From contig NZ_JAPPVJ010000002.1 in NCBI RefSeq assembly GCF_026711005.1, positions 248,001 to 312,000 of the forward strand: a stretch of DNA of 64,000 nt, read 5' to 3'. Both the position numbers and the translations under genes were made by a program. This document shows, in pieces, positions 34,968 to 44,603 of this stretch. Every line of letters starts with the position of its first letter. Position 1 is the stretch's first letter. Under the pieces are notes generated by a model. The model ran no database searches, was not told the DNA's origin, and was given only the letters and a program-made list of their open reading frames with translations. The DNA is from Sphingobacterium sp. UT-1RO-CII-1 (GTDB lineage: Bacteria; Bacteroidota; Bacteroidia; Sphingobacteriales; Sphingobacteriaceae).

Positions 34968-36212
34968 ATGAATAAAAATATTCCTGCTTTTTTGATTTCA
35001 ACTTTATCATTTGTTATGCTATCCTGTAATAGCAGCACTTCAAGTAACGCTAATGAAAATGAGGTAAAAACAGATAGTATATATCCTCCTGTTGAAACCA
35101 ACCCGGCAAACACATCGTATAAACCTTTTCAGGAAGGTCAAACTCGAGCTCCGGGTATAAAGACTATTAGTGATTTTACTTTTTCTATTGTTACAGAACA
35201 ATTAGAATCTCCGTGGGGCATGGCACTTCTACCAGATGGTCGTTTATTGATAACAGAAAAAGCAGGTACTATACGTATTTTGTCTAACGAAGGTACATTA
35301 AGCAATAAAATAAACAACCTGCCTAAAGTAGACCCAGAAGGTCAGGGCGGTTTGTTGGGTATCACTATAGACCCTAACTTCGCTTCAAACCGTATGATAT
35401 ATTGGGTCTTTGTAGAACCAACCCCAGAAGGTAACCATACAGCTGTTGCAAAAGGGAAATTATCAGAAGATGAAACTCTTATTGAAAATGCCGAAGTAAT
35501 TTATAGAGCTACTCCGACTTATAAAGGCAAATTACATTATGGAGGGCGTATCATATTTGACAAAAAAGGTAATCTTTTAGTTACGACAGGGGAACGTTCA
35601 GATATAGAGACAAGACCACAAGCACAAGATCTAAATTCGGCATTAGGTAAAATAATACGTATCACAACAGAAGGCAAACCTGCGGAAGGTAATCCGTTTG
35701 TAAACACAGCTGGTGCGAAACCTGAAATTTACACATATGGTCATCGAAATATACAGGGCATTGCTATTCATCCCATAACCGGTGACATATGGGAAACTGA
35801 GTTTGGTCCTAGAGGTGGCGACGAATTAAACCGTATAGAAGCTGGCAAAAATTATGGCTGGCCCGTTATAACTTATGGACTAGAATACAGTGGAAAGGAA
35901 ATTGGCACACCTCCTATTCAAGTACAGGAAGGCATGGAGCAACCTGTATATTACTGGGATCCTGTACTTTCGCCAAGTGGCTTAATGTTTTATACAAGCG
36001 ACGAAATGCCCGAATGGAAGAACAGCCTATTTATTGGTGGTCTAAGTAGTACACACATAGCTAGAATTGTCATTAAAGACAACAAGGTAGTAGGTGAAGA
36101 ACGAATCTTAGACAAAGAAGGCCAACGATTCAGAGATGTTATCCAAGGAAAAAATGGTGAAATATTTGCCATTTCCGACGCTGGTAGATTATACAAAATA
36201 AACAAAAAGTAG
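34968..36212 (+). CDS. PQQ-dependent soluble aldose/glucose-sorbosone dehydrogenase lipoprotein
   Basis: The product is 414 residues. The lipobox VMLSC is at about residue 20. The six-bladed beta-propeller of the GSDH family is seen in LESPWGMALLPDGRLLITEK (about 76-95, given here as one motif region), GGLLGITIDP (about 126), GGRIIFDKKGNLLVTTGER (about 191) and YGHRNIQGIA (about 260), with the catalytic His near 191 (HYGGR) and Arg near 260. Such proteins oxidise aldoses with PQQ in the periplasm. No PQQ synthesis genes are in the window. It is convergent with a TPR-LuxR regulator gene across a shared terminator. Confidence 0.88.
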   Translation: MNKNIPAFLISTLSFVMLSCNSSTSSNANENEVKTDSIYPPVETNPANTSYKPFQEGQTRAPGIKTISDFTFSIVTEQLESPWGMALLPDGRLLITEKAGTIRILSNEGTLSNKINNLPKVDPEGQGGLLGITIDPNFASNRMIYWVFVEPTPEGNHTAVAKGKLSEDETLIENAEVIYRATPTYKGKLHYGGRIIFDKKGNLLVTTGERSDIETRPQAQDLNSALGKIIRITTEGKPAEGNPFVNTAGAKPEIYTYGHRNIQGIAIHPITGDIWETEFGPRGGDELNRIEAGKNYGWPVITYGLEYSGKEIGTPPIQVQEGMEQPVYYWDPVLSPSGLMFYTSDEMPEWKNSLFIGGLSSTHIARIVIKDNKVVGEERILDKEGQRFRDVIQGKNGEIFAISDAGRLYKINKK

Positions 36213-36230
36213 TAGCTACTGCTTAGTAAT

Positions 36231-36263
36231 AAAAAGGGGTGTTTTTTAAAAACGCCCCTTTTT
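36231..36263. terminator. bidirectional terminator between sugar dehydrogenase and TPR-LuxR gene
   Basis: AAAAAGGGGTGTTTTT pairs with AAAAACGCCCCTTTTT over 16 positions (one T-G pair), with a two-base loop. A-runs and T-runs on both sides make it usable from either strand. Confidence 0.85.
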
Positions 36264-36280
36264 ATCTACTTAAATATCCT

Positions 36281-37501
36281 TTAAAAATTAGACCTTAACT
36301 CTCCTCGATTTACGATTCCTAAAGATTCGTAAATTAATTTCAGATGATACTTAACTGTGTTTTCAGATATATATAACTCTGCCCCGATCTCTTTATTAGT
36401 CCTCCCCAACCTCACTAATTCTATAATTTCCATATGCCTTGCTGACAAATTGAAATCACTAAGCTTTAATTTACCACCTGCTTTTACATTCGCATCAGCT
36501 TCGGCAATAAGTAAAAGCTTTTCTCGCATTCTTCTATTTTCAACTTCTACTAGCCTACGTTTTTGTTGGTTCAAATGATATAGTCTGAATAAGGCAATTA
36601 CCAAAGCAACTAATACAATAGCTGTAATGATTAAATAATTTCTCACTATTTTCTGATTGGAAGCTTCTATTGCTTTTCTTTGATTTAGCAACTCCTTCTC
36701 TATTGTAGCTAGTTTGCCTGATTGATTATTTGCATTATATTTACTACGCAATTCAGAAACCTTTTTTTGGGCAAAAAAGGCTTTTTCATAGTCTTGAACA
36801 TTTGCATAATATAGTGTTAATGCCTCTTCCATGATTATTTTATAATAATCCATGTTATATTCTTCAGCATACTTTTTTCCTAACTCATAAGATTCTATTA
36901 CTTTATCATATTTACCTTCCTTTTCATAAAATCCCATTTTAGCTCTATAAACATTTGGCAAATGTTTAGGAGCCTTTTGTTTACCTATTTTTATAGCAGT
37001 ATTATAATAGATATCAGCTTGTTTCAAATTATCTCTCTGCTGTTCTGTTACACCTAAAAGAGTATAAAAAAAACCTTGTGTTTCAGGCTCTAACACCTCT
37101 AACTTATTATGATCAATTTGATTAAAAAGCTTTTCAAATGTTTCCTTATCATTTAAATCAAAATAAATAAAAATGTATTCTACTAAAACTTTAGTATCCG
37201 CATAGTCTTTAAAACTATTACTAACATTTTCTTTCTCTGCCAGTCCTAAATTATATAGTGCATTATCGTAATTATACAACCTCTTATAGATTAGTGATTT
37301 TTGCACATAAGCATTAAAACGCTCATCACCTCCCACTCGTTGATCGCTTAGAATTTCGTCAATTTTCTTTATTGCTTCAGCATATCTGTGCTCATCATTT
37401 AAAGCCGAAATCTCCTTTCCTAGAATCGTCGGATCGTAAACATTCGCAAAGACAGAAAATATAAAAAAGCACAAATAAAGTAGCAGCAAGCCTCTCAACA
37501 T
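36281..37501 (-). CDS. TPR-domain membrane regulator with C-terminal LuxR-type HTH
   Basis: The product is 406 residues. A signal-like hydrophobic start (about 3-20) is followed by a helical TPR region (about 25-270), one membrane helix (about 283-305, around YLIITAIVLVALVIALF) and a coiled-coil-like linker. The LuxR-type helix-turn-helix at the C-terminus (about 345-400) contains LGRTNKEIGAELYISENTVKYH (a region of conserved sequence). The layout matches Bacteroidota membrane regulators that sense with periplasmic TPRs and bind DNA inside. The target may be the nearby sugar dehydrogenase or GMC gene (inference). Confidence 0.8.
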   Translation of the reverse strand: MLRGLLLLYLCFFIFSVFANVYDPTILGKEISALNDEHRYAEAIKKIDEILSDQRVGGDERFNAYVQKSLIYKRLYNYDNALYNLGLAEKENVSNSFKDYADTKVLVEYIFIYFDLNDKETFEKLFNQIDHNKLEVLEPETQGFFYTLLGVTEQQRDNLKQADIYYNTAIKIGKQKAPKHLPNVYRAKMGFYEKEGKYDKVIESYELGKKYAEEYNMDYYKIIMEEALTLYYANVQDYEKAFFAQKKVSELRSKYNANNQSGKLATIEKELLNQRKAIEASNQKIVRNYLIITAIVLVALVIALFRLYHLNQQKRRLVEVENRRMREKLLLIAEADANVKAGGKLKLSDFNLSARHMEIIELVRLGRTNKEIGAELYISENTVKYHLKLIYESLGIVNRGELRSNF

Positions 37502-37878
37502 TTTAATTCTAATAAATTGTTAATAATTATCCTTCACATGTCGTAGATACGCTACAAAAATAAATAATATTCTATAATTAAAGAGTATTGGTTGCAACAA
37601 AAGAAATACATTTTACGACTAGAATCAGCTCTTTCTTTTAAAATAGCTAGAAATAACTAAAAATTAACTAGACTGTACTAATAAATAGAACCACCTAATA
37701 AAACCTAAACACGCCACATTCTGTTCCTCATAAACTGACCTATTAAATCACCTATTTTTAGTTTTTTTTAAAAAAAAAATCAACTCAGAATAACGCATTC
37801 CAATAGGATAAATAAAAAGAAACACGTATATTGTATTATCTTTTTTCAATTGCTAAACACCAATTTATATACAACAAT
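37502..37878. other. divergent promoter region between TPR-LuxR and GMC genes
   Basis: The 377-base AT-rich gap separates two divergent genes. On the minus strand TATTTTTG (37555-37562) fits the -7 box of the regulator gene. A T8-A10 run at 37762-37779 is expected to be bent or stiff DNA. Nothing resembling a gene or repeat was seen. Confidence 0.45.
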
Positions 37879-39576
37879 ATGCCAAAAAATTTTGATGCAA
37901 TAGTCATAGGTTCAGGAATTTCTGGAAGTTGGGCTGCAAAAGAATTTGCAGAAAAAGGTCTAAAGACTCTCTTAATCGAACGAGGAAGGATGGTAGAACA
38001 TATTAAAGACTATCCAACTGCCTTTTTAGATCCTTGGGACATCCCCTATGCTAATCAAAAAACAACTAAGGATACTCAAAACAACCCACTCATATCTAAA
38101 CACTATCAATTTGATCAAAGTACTAAACACTTCTATATTCAAGATCATGATCAAGAGTATATTCAAGAAAAACCATTTGATTGGATAAGAGGCTACCAAT
38201 TAGGTGGTAAATCTTTATTATGGGCTAGACAAACACAACGCTGGAGTGATTACGAGTTTAATGCTCCAAAAAGGTTTAACTACGGAATAGATTGGCCTAT
38301 CCGTTATAAAGATATAGCTCCTTGGTATTCTCATGTTGAAAAATTCATCGGTGTTTCAGGAAATAAAGATGGTATAGATAATATGCCAGATAGTGAAGTC
38401 GTTGGGTCCTTCGAAATGAACCTAGTCGAAAGTAAAATAAGTCGTAGTATTAGCGCAAATTATACAGATAGAAAACCAATAATTGGAAGACATGCTAATT
38501 TAGCTGAGGTAACACCTACTCAAACGCAACAAGGCCGATCAAAATGCATGGCAAGATCTCTTTGTTCTCGCGGATGTCCTTTCGGTGGTTATTTCAGCGC
38601 AAACTCTTCCACTATTCCTTATGCGTTAAAAACAGGAAACCTAACCATATTAACAGATAGTATTGTCGAGTCAATAGTTTACGATCATGATCGTAAAAAA
38701 GCTAGTGGAGTACGCATTATAAATGCAAATACAAAAGAGAAAACAGAAATAACAGGAAGTATCATATTTTTAAATGCGTCTACTCTTAACTCTAATTTAA
38801 TTCTTATGAATTCTAAATGCGAGCACTTCCCTAATGGCTTAGGCAATAAAAATGATCAACTCGGCAAAAACATTGTCTTTCATAATTATCGGGGCCGTCT
38901 AACTGCTGATTTTGATGGCTATGAAGATAGTTACTATTTTGGAAAAAGGCCCACACAGATTTTTATTCCTGCTTTTAAAAACATCCATCACGTTACAGAA
39001 TCCTTCTTAGGATCTTATCTAATCGCTTTTAGTGCCTATAGAGAATCATTCCCCAATTCACAAACGAACACGACTCTAGGCGGTAAATACAAAGACAGCC
39101 TCCTAGAACCCGGTAAGTGGAAAGTATCCATGATGATGCAAGGCGAGGTAATACCTGTAAAAGAAAACCATGTACGTTTAAGTAATCAAAAAGATAAATA
39201 CGGATTACCTAAACTTATAACCTCCATAGGTTATACAAATAACGATGTGGTTATGATGCAAGATTTTATTGATGAAGGACATGAAATGCTACAGAAGGCA
39301 AACTGTACAAACATAATCAGCTTAGATCAACATGAAGCTTTTAATAGACAACCGGGTTTAGAAGTTCACGAAATGGGTGGTGTCAGAATGGGAATCAATC
39401 CTACAGAGTCTATATTAAACGCCTATAATCAGATACATTCTTGTAAAAATGTTTTTGTTACAGATGGAGCCTGCATGATTAGTGCCGGAAATCAAAACCC
39501 ATCGCTAACATTTATGGCACTCACCGCAAGAGCTGCTAATTATGCGATTCAGCAGTTCAAAAATGGTAATTTATGA
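37879..39576 (+). CDS. GMC-family FAD oxidoreductase
   Basis: The product is 565 residues from the ATG at 37879; an in-frame ATG 48 bases upstream adds a poorly conserved tail. The FAD motif AIVIGSGISGSWAA is at about residues 6-19 and LIERG at about 30. GMC signatures appear as RGYQLGGKSLLWARQTQRW (about 100) and, near the C-terminus, HEMGGVRMG (about 500) and TDGACMISAGNQNPSLTFMA (about 530), which includes the active-site His/Asn pair region. These enzymes oxidise alcohols or sugars; the substrate is unknown. A cysteine-containing RSLCSRGCPFGGY (about 223) is unusual but typical of some bacterial GMC enzymes. Confidence 0.88.
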   Translation: MPKNFDAIVIGSGISGSWAAKEFAEKGLKTLLIERGRMVEHIKDYPTAFLDPWDIPYANQKTTKDTQNNPLISKHYQFDQSTKHFYIQDHDQEYIQEKPFDWIRGYQLGGKSLLWARQTQRWSDYEFNAPKRFNYGIDWPIRYKDIAPWYSHVEKFIGVSGNKDGIDNMPDSEVVGSFEMNLVESKISRSISANYTDRKPIIGRHANLAEVTPTQTQQGRSKCMARSLCSRGCPFGGYFSANSSTIPYALKTGNLTILTDSIVESIVYDHDRKKASGVRIINANTKEKTEITGSIIFLNASTLNSNLILMNSKCEHFPNGLGNKNDQLGKNIVFHNYRGRLTADFDGYEDSYYFGKRPTQIFIPAFKNIHHVTESFLGSYLIAFSAYRESFPNSQTNTTLGGKYKDSLLEPGKWKVSMMMQGEVIPVKENHVRLSNQKDKYGLPKLITSIGYTNNDVVMMQDFIDEGHEMLQKANCTNIISLDQHEAFNRQPGLEVHEMGGVRMGINPTESILNAYNQIHSCKNVFVTDGACMISAGNQNPSLTFMALTARAANYAIQQFKNGNL

Positions 39577-39578
39577 AA

Positions 39579-39610
39579 AAGGTCTCTTTCATCACTATGA
39601 AAGAGACCTT
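39579..39610. terminator. terminator hairpin between GMC and SusD genes
   Basis: AAGGTCTCTTTCAT pairs exactly with ATGAAAGAGACCTT across CACT. The T-run lies on the minus-strand side, so it best serves the SusC/SusD message. It is also just after the GMC stop. Confidence 0.8.
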
Positions 39611-39719
39611 ACATGTTGTTAATATATTAGCTTTAAGTATTAACTTATATTTAGAAATTTACCACACCTGAAAACATATAAATCTTTAACGTCTTGTTGA
39701 CACTCCTGTTTTCCAACTA

Positions 39720-41234
39720 TTAGAAAGTATAGTGTGGATTTTGTTCTAATGCTTTATTTCGATCCCATGCATCTTTAGGAATTGGAAATAGTATCGGCGT
39801 GGTATTTAACCAAGGCTTTTGAGAAACATTTAACTCTTTATAATTTGGACGTTCTGCTTTGATAAAATCTAAAAACCTACCTCTTCTGTTTAAATCAGAG
39901 AATCCACCTGATGGCTCCCAAATAAACTCCATTCTACGTTCCTTAAAAATAGCATTTAGTACTTGGTCTTTATTCAAATTGTTAGTGAGTAAGTCTAAAC
40001 CAGCACGCTCACGCACTTTATTTAATTCATCTATTGCATCAGCTGATTTTCCTTCCTCATTTAGAGCTTCCGCATAATTCAATAATATCTCTGCAAAACG
40101 AATTATAGGTGCATTTACACCAGAATTATTCAAAGTCGGTTTTTGCCAATACTTAGTCATAATATATCCAGAAATAGACCAACCTGCAGGCACATCATTA
40201 GGCATTACAAAAGCTGGCATATCTTGATGAGCCTCTTCTGGTCCAATAATACTTGCCCAATAACGCTTATCTTTAATTTTACCACTGGCGTCTTTTTCAT
40301 GACTATCAACCCAATGCTTTTGTGGCACGAAGTTACTCCATGCTGCCCCTCCAGTAAACTCTGCAGGAGCACCACGCGGAGCTGTCCTCTTTACTAGATT
40401 GTTCCCCTCTGCATCCGTCCCCTCTCTAAATTGTGTAGAAAAAAGGATTTCTTTATTATTCTCGTTACTTTCTAAAAATACAGTTCGGTAGTCCTTTAAT
40501 AAATCATAAATACCTTCATCAAATAGCTCTTTAGACACAGAAATTACATCAGCGTATCTAGCTTGCCATAAGTATGCCTTATTTAGTAAAGCCTTACAAG
40601 CACCCGAAGTCACTTTACCTACATTATTAACATCCCATGTCTTTGGTAAAACAGTTTTGGCACTTATTAAATCATCTTCAATACTCTTCCATATAGTTTC
40701 AGCATTAGACCTTGGAATTTGCAAATCAGAACTAGCGTTCAAAGGTTCTAGGATAAGCGGCACACCTCCAAAATATGTTACTAAACGATAATAATATAAG
40801 GCTCTTAAAAATTTAGCCTGACTTACTATTACATTTTTATCCCTTTCATCACCATCAGGCATCTCTTGTACTTTATGAATAACTAGATTCGCACGTGATA
40901 TACCATAATAAGCGGCTGTATATACATCTCTCAATATGGTATTAGTGGAGGGTAAAGTAAGTGAATGTAACTCAATCCTATTAGCACTACCATCCATTTC
41001 ATACATATCACCTGACATCGACCACTCAATATCTGCTGCATCTCGCACATTAGAAAAAGCTTCTTCTTTTTGAAGAGTACTATACACCCCCATTAATGCC
41101 GCTTCTGCGTCAGAGGTATTTTTAAAAAATTCTTCTTCAATAATTATATCAGTCGGTTTAAGAGATAAGAAGTCATCCGAGCAACTCACAGTCGTCAATG
41201 CAACCGAGAGTAATAAAAAATTAAATATCTTCAT
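39720..41234 (-). CDS. SusD/RagB-family outer-membrane lipoprotein
   Basis: The product is 504 residues. The signal peptide ends in TTVSC (about residue 18), so it is a surface lipoprotein. The SusD fold is shown by FLSLKPTD near the start, the TPR-like SRANLVIHKVQEMPDGD (about 104), LRALYYYRLVTYFGGVPLI (about 137) and the C-terminal RFAEILLNYAEALNEEGK (about 375). SusD proteins bind the glycan and form a lid over the SusC barrel. The gene is 18 bases after the susC-like stop; together they are the uptake pair of the utilisation locus. Confidence 0.95.
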   Translation of the reverse strand: MKIFNFLLLSVALTTVSCSDDFLSLKPTDIIIEEEFFKNTSDAEAALMGVYSTLQKEEAFSNVRDAADIEWSMSGDMYEMDGSANRIELHSLTLPSTNTILRDVYTAAYYGISRANLVIHKVQEMPDGDERDKNVIVSQAKFLRALYYYRLVTYFGGVPLILEPLNASSDLQIPRSNAETIWKSIEDDLISAKTVLPKTWDVNNVGKVTSGACKALLNKAYLWQARYADVISVSKELFDEGIYDLLKDYRTVFLESNENNKEILFSTQFREGTDAEGNNLVKRTAPRGAPAEFTGGAAWSNFVPQKHWVDSHEKDASGKIKDKRYWASIIGPEEAHQDMPAFVMPNDVPAGWSISGYIMTKYWQKPTLNNSGVNAPIIRFAEILLNYAEALNEEGKSADAIDELNKVRERAGLDLLTNNLNKDQVLNAIFKERRMEFIWEPSGGFSDLNRRGRFLDFIKAERPNYKELNVSQKPWLNTTPILFPIPKDAWDRNKALEQNPHYTF

Positions 41235-41252
41235 TTTAAATATTGTTAAGTT

Positions 41253-44200
41253 TTAGAATCCCATTTTAACACCAAACATATATGTTCGAGGCACAGGGTA
41301 CACACCCTTGTCAACCCCACTAGCAAGTGGATTAGTGGAACCAACCTCTGGGTCAAATCCTGAATAATTGGTAATTGTAAAAAGATTTTGTGCAGACATA
41401 TATAAACGTAATCTTTTAAAAACCTTCGTTTTCTCTATAAATTGGTTTGGCAATGTATAGCCTAATGTTAAATTTCTTAGGCGAAGGTAAGACCCATCTT
41501 CGATATAGAAGGATGATAAATTAGCATAATTACCATTAAGATCGGTATATTTTAAAATTGGTGTAGAGTTGCCTCCGCTTTGAGCTGTCCATCTATTCAA
41601 GATATCGGCTGATGCATTGATAACACCGCTACCTCCAAAATACTTCATGGGGTACGTAGAGAACTTTGCAGCATGAAATATATCGTTGCCCGTGACTCCT
41701 TGAATAAGCATGTTTAAATCAAAACCTTTATATGAAAAGTCCATATTTAAACCATATGTTACATCGGCCCATGGGCTACCTAACTTCACACGGTCTGCAT
41801 CAGATAATATGTTATCACCATTTACATCTTTAAATTTAAAATCACCAGCAGACGCATTGGGCTGAAAAGATTTATCTACTTCCGCATCAGTTTGGTAAAT
41901 CCCTTCTACAATATATCCTCTAAAATAGCCTATAGGTTGTCCAATTTCTGTATAAGAGCTGTTCATTGCTGTGAATCCAACCAGTGGACCACTAATTGGA
42001 TTTCCTGCTCCAAGAGATATCACTTTATTACTTAGTGTTGACATATTTACACTGACATCATATTTAAATTCATTCCCACCAGAATACCCTAACAAAAGTT
42101 CAAATCCCGAGTTTCTAATCTTTCCACCATTGACGGATGGCGCACTTTCGAATCCAGCTTCTAAAGAAACTGGTAGACTGACTAACATGTCTTTGGTATC
42201 CTTTATATAGTATTCTACTGTTGCATATCCTTTACCATCCAAAAAACCGATATCTGCACCAAAGTTCAATTGCTCACTAGTTTCCCATTTCAAATTCTCG
42301 TTGCCAGGTCTAACCATTCCTGCGCCAATTTTCAAACTTTGTCCTGTTCCCAAGATATAATTATCAGAAACTCTTCCTATGCCTAATGTACTCGAGTAGC
42401 CATAAGCACCTATTGCATCATTTCCAAGTTGTCCCCAACTCGTACGTAATTTCAAACTATTAATAAAACCCTCATTATGAAAAAATGATTCTTCAGACAC
42501 ATTCCAGCCTGCTGATACAGACGGGAAATTCCCCCACTTATGGGCAGGTCCAAAATTAGAGGATCCATCTCTTCGTATACTTGCTGATAACAAGTAGCGA
42601 TCTTGATAATTATAATTTATTCGACCTAAGTATGACGCTAATGTATAGTGAGAACCTGTTCCTGTTCCTTTTCTGTTTGCATCAGAACTACCATTAATCA
42701 CTTGCAATGCTTCGTTTTGATAATCTCTTGCTACAATTGTGAGCCAGTCATTTGTGTTTTTCTGTGCTGACTGTCCTATAACTGCAGATATACGATGATT
42801 GCCAAAACTCTTATCAAAATTCAATACGTTCTCTAATAGCCAATTTAGACCTTGAGATTGGTTTTCAGTTAATGTAGCTTGTGGGTTGTTATAAAATCCA
42901 CGCTGTACTTTTGGTTCCCAAGAATGATTGCGGACAGAAGCGAAATCTAACCCTAAGCTCGATTTGAATTTCAATCCTGTCGTAATTTCATATTCGCCAA
43001 AAGCATTTCCATATAATCGCATATTTTTAACAAAGTTATCCATTGACTTCGCTCTTAAATAGGGATTATCTCCTTGCGTAGAATAAAACTCTGAAGAACC
43101 AGTAATAACCTCCTCCCTACCCAATGTAGGATAGAACTGTTGTGCAAGATTAAATATCCCTAACCTAAAATCTTCATTTCGTTGTCCTTTTCCATGTACA
43201 TATGAAAAAGCCAAACTTCCGCCAATCTTTAACTTTTCTGTAACAGCTACATCGACATTTGCTCTGCCCGTATAGCGTCTGTTACGCGTTTCAATAATGG
43301 TTCCCTGCTGGTCGCTATAACCAAGAGAAAGTGCATTTCTTACCTTTTGATTGCCTCCTGTTACGGATAGATCAACATTAAAAAGAGGTGCTGAACGGAA
43401 AATTTCATCTATCCAATTCGTCCCGACACCAAGCTCCCTTGGATTCGCCCATTCAGGATTTGTCGCCATTCCAGAGTTTGTATATAGCTCATTAGCTAGG
43501 GTAGCGAATTGCTCAGCATTTAAAAACTTTGGTTTCTTCCAAAGAGAAGCGATACCCGTATAAGCATTGATCTCCGCAGTTGAAACGCCTTCCTTACCTC
43601 TTTTTGTTGTAATCAATATTACGCCATTGGCTGCCCTAGCACCGTATATCGAAGCCGCCGCCGCATCTTTAAGGATTTCTACTGATTCGATGTCATTCGG
43701 ATTAACTATAGCCATACCATCCACATTATCCGAGCTACCGTTTATAGACATTCCACCTCCCCCAACAGGAAAGCCATCAATAACATATAGAGGTTGATTA
43801 CCGCCAGTCGTTCCCACCCCCCTGATACGAACAGAAGCAGCACCTCCTGGTGCACCAGTTGTCTGTGTTATCGTCACACCAGGCACTTTACCTTGAATTG
43901 CACTTGTGAAAGATGTTGCAGAAACCTTCTCTAAGTCTGATGCTTTAATAGAAGAGATGGATCCAGTAAGCTCTTTTCGCTTTTGTGTACCATATCCAAC
44001 AACAACGACCTCCTCTAACGCATCAGAGCTCATTTGTAATACAATTGATTTAGCTTGATAATTCTCAACAATAATCTCCTGTGTTTCATAACCAACGTAA
44101 GAAATCACCAAACTTATACCCATACTTACATTTGGCAATTCAAAATCTCCGTTCACATCAGTTGAAGTACCTTTCTCCTGATTCTTTACTTTTATGGATA

Positions 44201-44363
44201 CTCCAGAGATAGGAAAGCCATTTTGATCCAAAACCTTCCCTTTCAGTGTCTGTTGGAAATCTTCTTTCGATGTTGTAAGTAGAGCAAGTTCTGGAGATGC
44301 AAAGGCAGGTGTAGCCAAAAGTGAGAGTAAAAAAAAACTAGACTTAATAAATCTTTTGTTCAT
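41253..44363 (-). CDS. SusC/RagA-family TonB-dependent outer-membrane transporter
   Basis: The product is 1036 residues. A signal peptide (about 1-22) is followed by a carboxypeptidase-like regulatory beta-sandwich (about 38-120, LKGKVLDQNGFPISG). Then come the TonB box region EEVVVVGYGTQKRKE (about 136-150), the plug with GVTITQTTGAPGGAASVRIRG (about 170-190) and DIESVEILKDAAAASIYGARAANGV-type text (about 226-250), and the 22-strand barrel ending in YMFGVKMGF. No STN domain is present, so no direct FecR/sigma signalling is expected. It imports an oligosaccharide together with the downstream SusD. Confidence 0.95.
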   Translation of the reverse strand: MNKRFIKSSFFLLSLLATPAFASPELALLTTSKEDFQQTLKGKVLDQNGFPISGVSIKVKNQEKGTSTDVNGDFELPNVSMGISLVISYVGYETQEIIVENYQAKSIVLQMSSDALEEVVVVGYGTQKRKELTGSISSIKASDLEKVSATSFTSAIQGKVPGVTITQTTGAPGGAASVRIRGVGTTGGNQPLYVIDGFPVGGGGMSINGSSDNVDGMAIVNPNDIESVEILKDAAAASIYGARAANGVILITTKRGKEGVSTAEINAYTGIASLWKKPKFLNAEQFATLANELYTNSGMATNPEWANPRELGVGTNWIDEIFRSAPLFNVDLSVTGGNQKVRNALSLGYSDQQGTIIETRNRRYTGRANVDVAVTEKLKIGGSLAFSYVHGKGQRNEDFRLGIFNLAQQFYPTLGREEVITGSSEFYSTQGDNPYLRAKSMDNFVKNMRLYGNAFGEYEITTGLKFKSSLGLDFASVRNHSWEPKVQRGFYNNPQATLTENQSQGLNWLLENVLNFDKSFGNHRISAVIGQSAQKNTNDWLTIVARDYQNEALQVINGSSDANRKGTGTGSHYTLASYLGRINYNYQDRYLLSASIRRDGSSNFGPAHKWGNFPSVSAGWNVSEESFFHNEGFINSLKLRTSWGQLGNDAIGAYGYSSTLGIGRVSDNYILGTGQSLKIGAGMVRPGNENLKWETSEQLNFGADIGFLDGKGYATVEYYIKDTKDMLVSLPVSLEAGFESAPSVNGGKIRNSGFELLLGYSGGNEFKYDVSVNMSTLSNKVISLGAGNPISGPLVGFTAMNSSYTEIGQPIGYFRGYIVEGIYQTDAEVDKSFQPNASAGDFKFKDVNGDNILSDADRVKLGSPWADVTYGLNMDFSYKGFDLNMLIQGVTGNDIFHAAKFSTYPMKYFGGSGVINASADILNRWTAQSGGNSTPILKYTDLNGNYANLSSFYIEDGSYLRLRNLTLGYTLPNQFIEKTKVFKRLRLYMSAQNLFTITNYSGFDPEVGSTNPLASGVDKGVYPVPRTYMFGVKMGF

Positions 44364-44603
44364 AGCTTAAAATTTATGTGTTTATAATTCCCAGTAGTAA
44401 TGTCTTTCAATACCCGGATTTGTCGTCGTAGTAATTCCCAGCAAATTATTGCATAGCTAGCGCTAGTAAACACTCATTTCAGTGTGTTTCACGACCGAAT
44501 ATTACTTGTAACTGTTATAGTTTATTTTAATACATCCTAATTTTATTCGGAGCTATAGGGCGTATATCTTGGCTGTTTTATTGTTTATCTACTTACTCTG
44601 TCT

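Noticed and set aside
37762..37779. T8-A10 run as a possible slippage or insertion site
   Set aside because: Homopolymer runs are expected in AT-rich intergenic DNA, and no insertion-sequence ends or duplicated target sites flank it.
44385..44441. Two copies of TAATTCCCAG 47 bases apart upstream of susC
   Set aside because: The repeat is only 10 bases and the spacing is not a helical multiple that suggests a site. I could not link it to a regulator.
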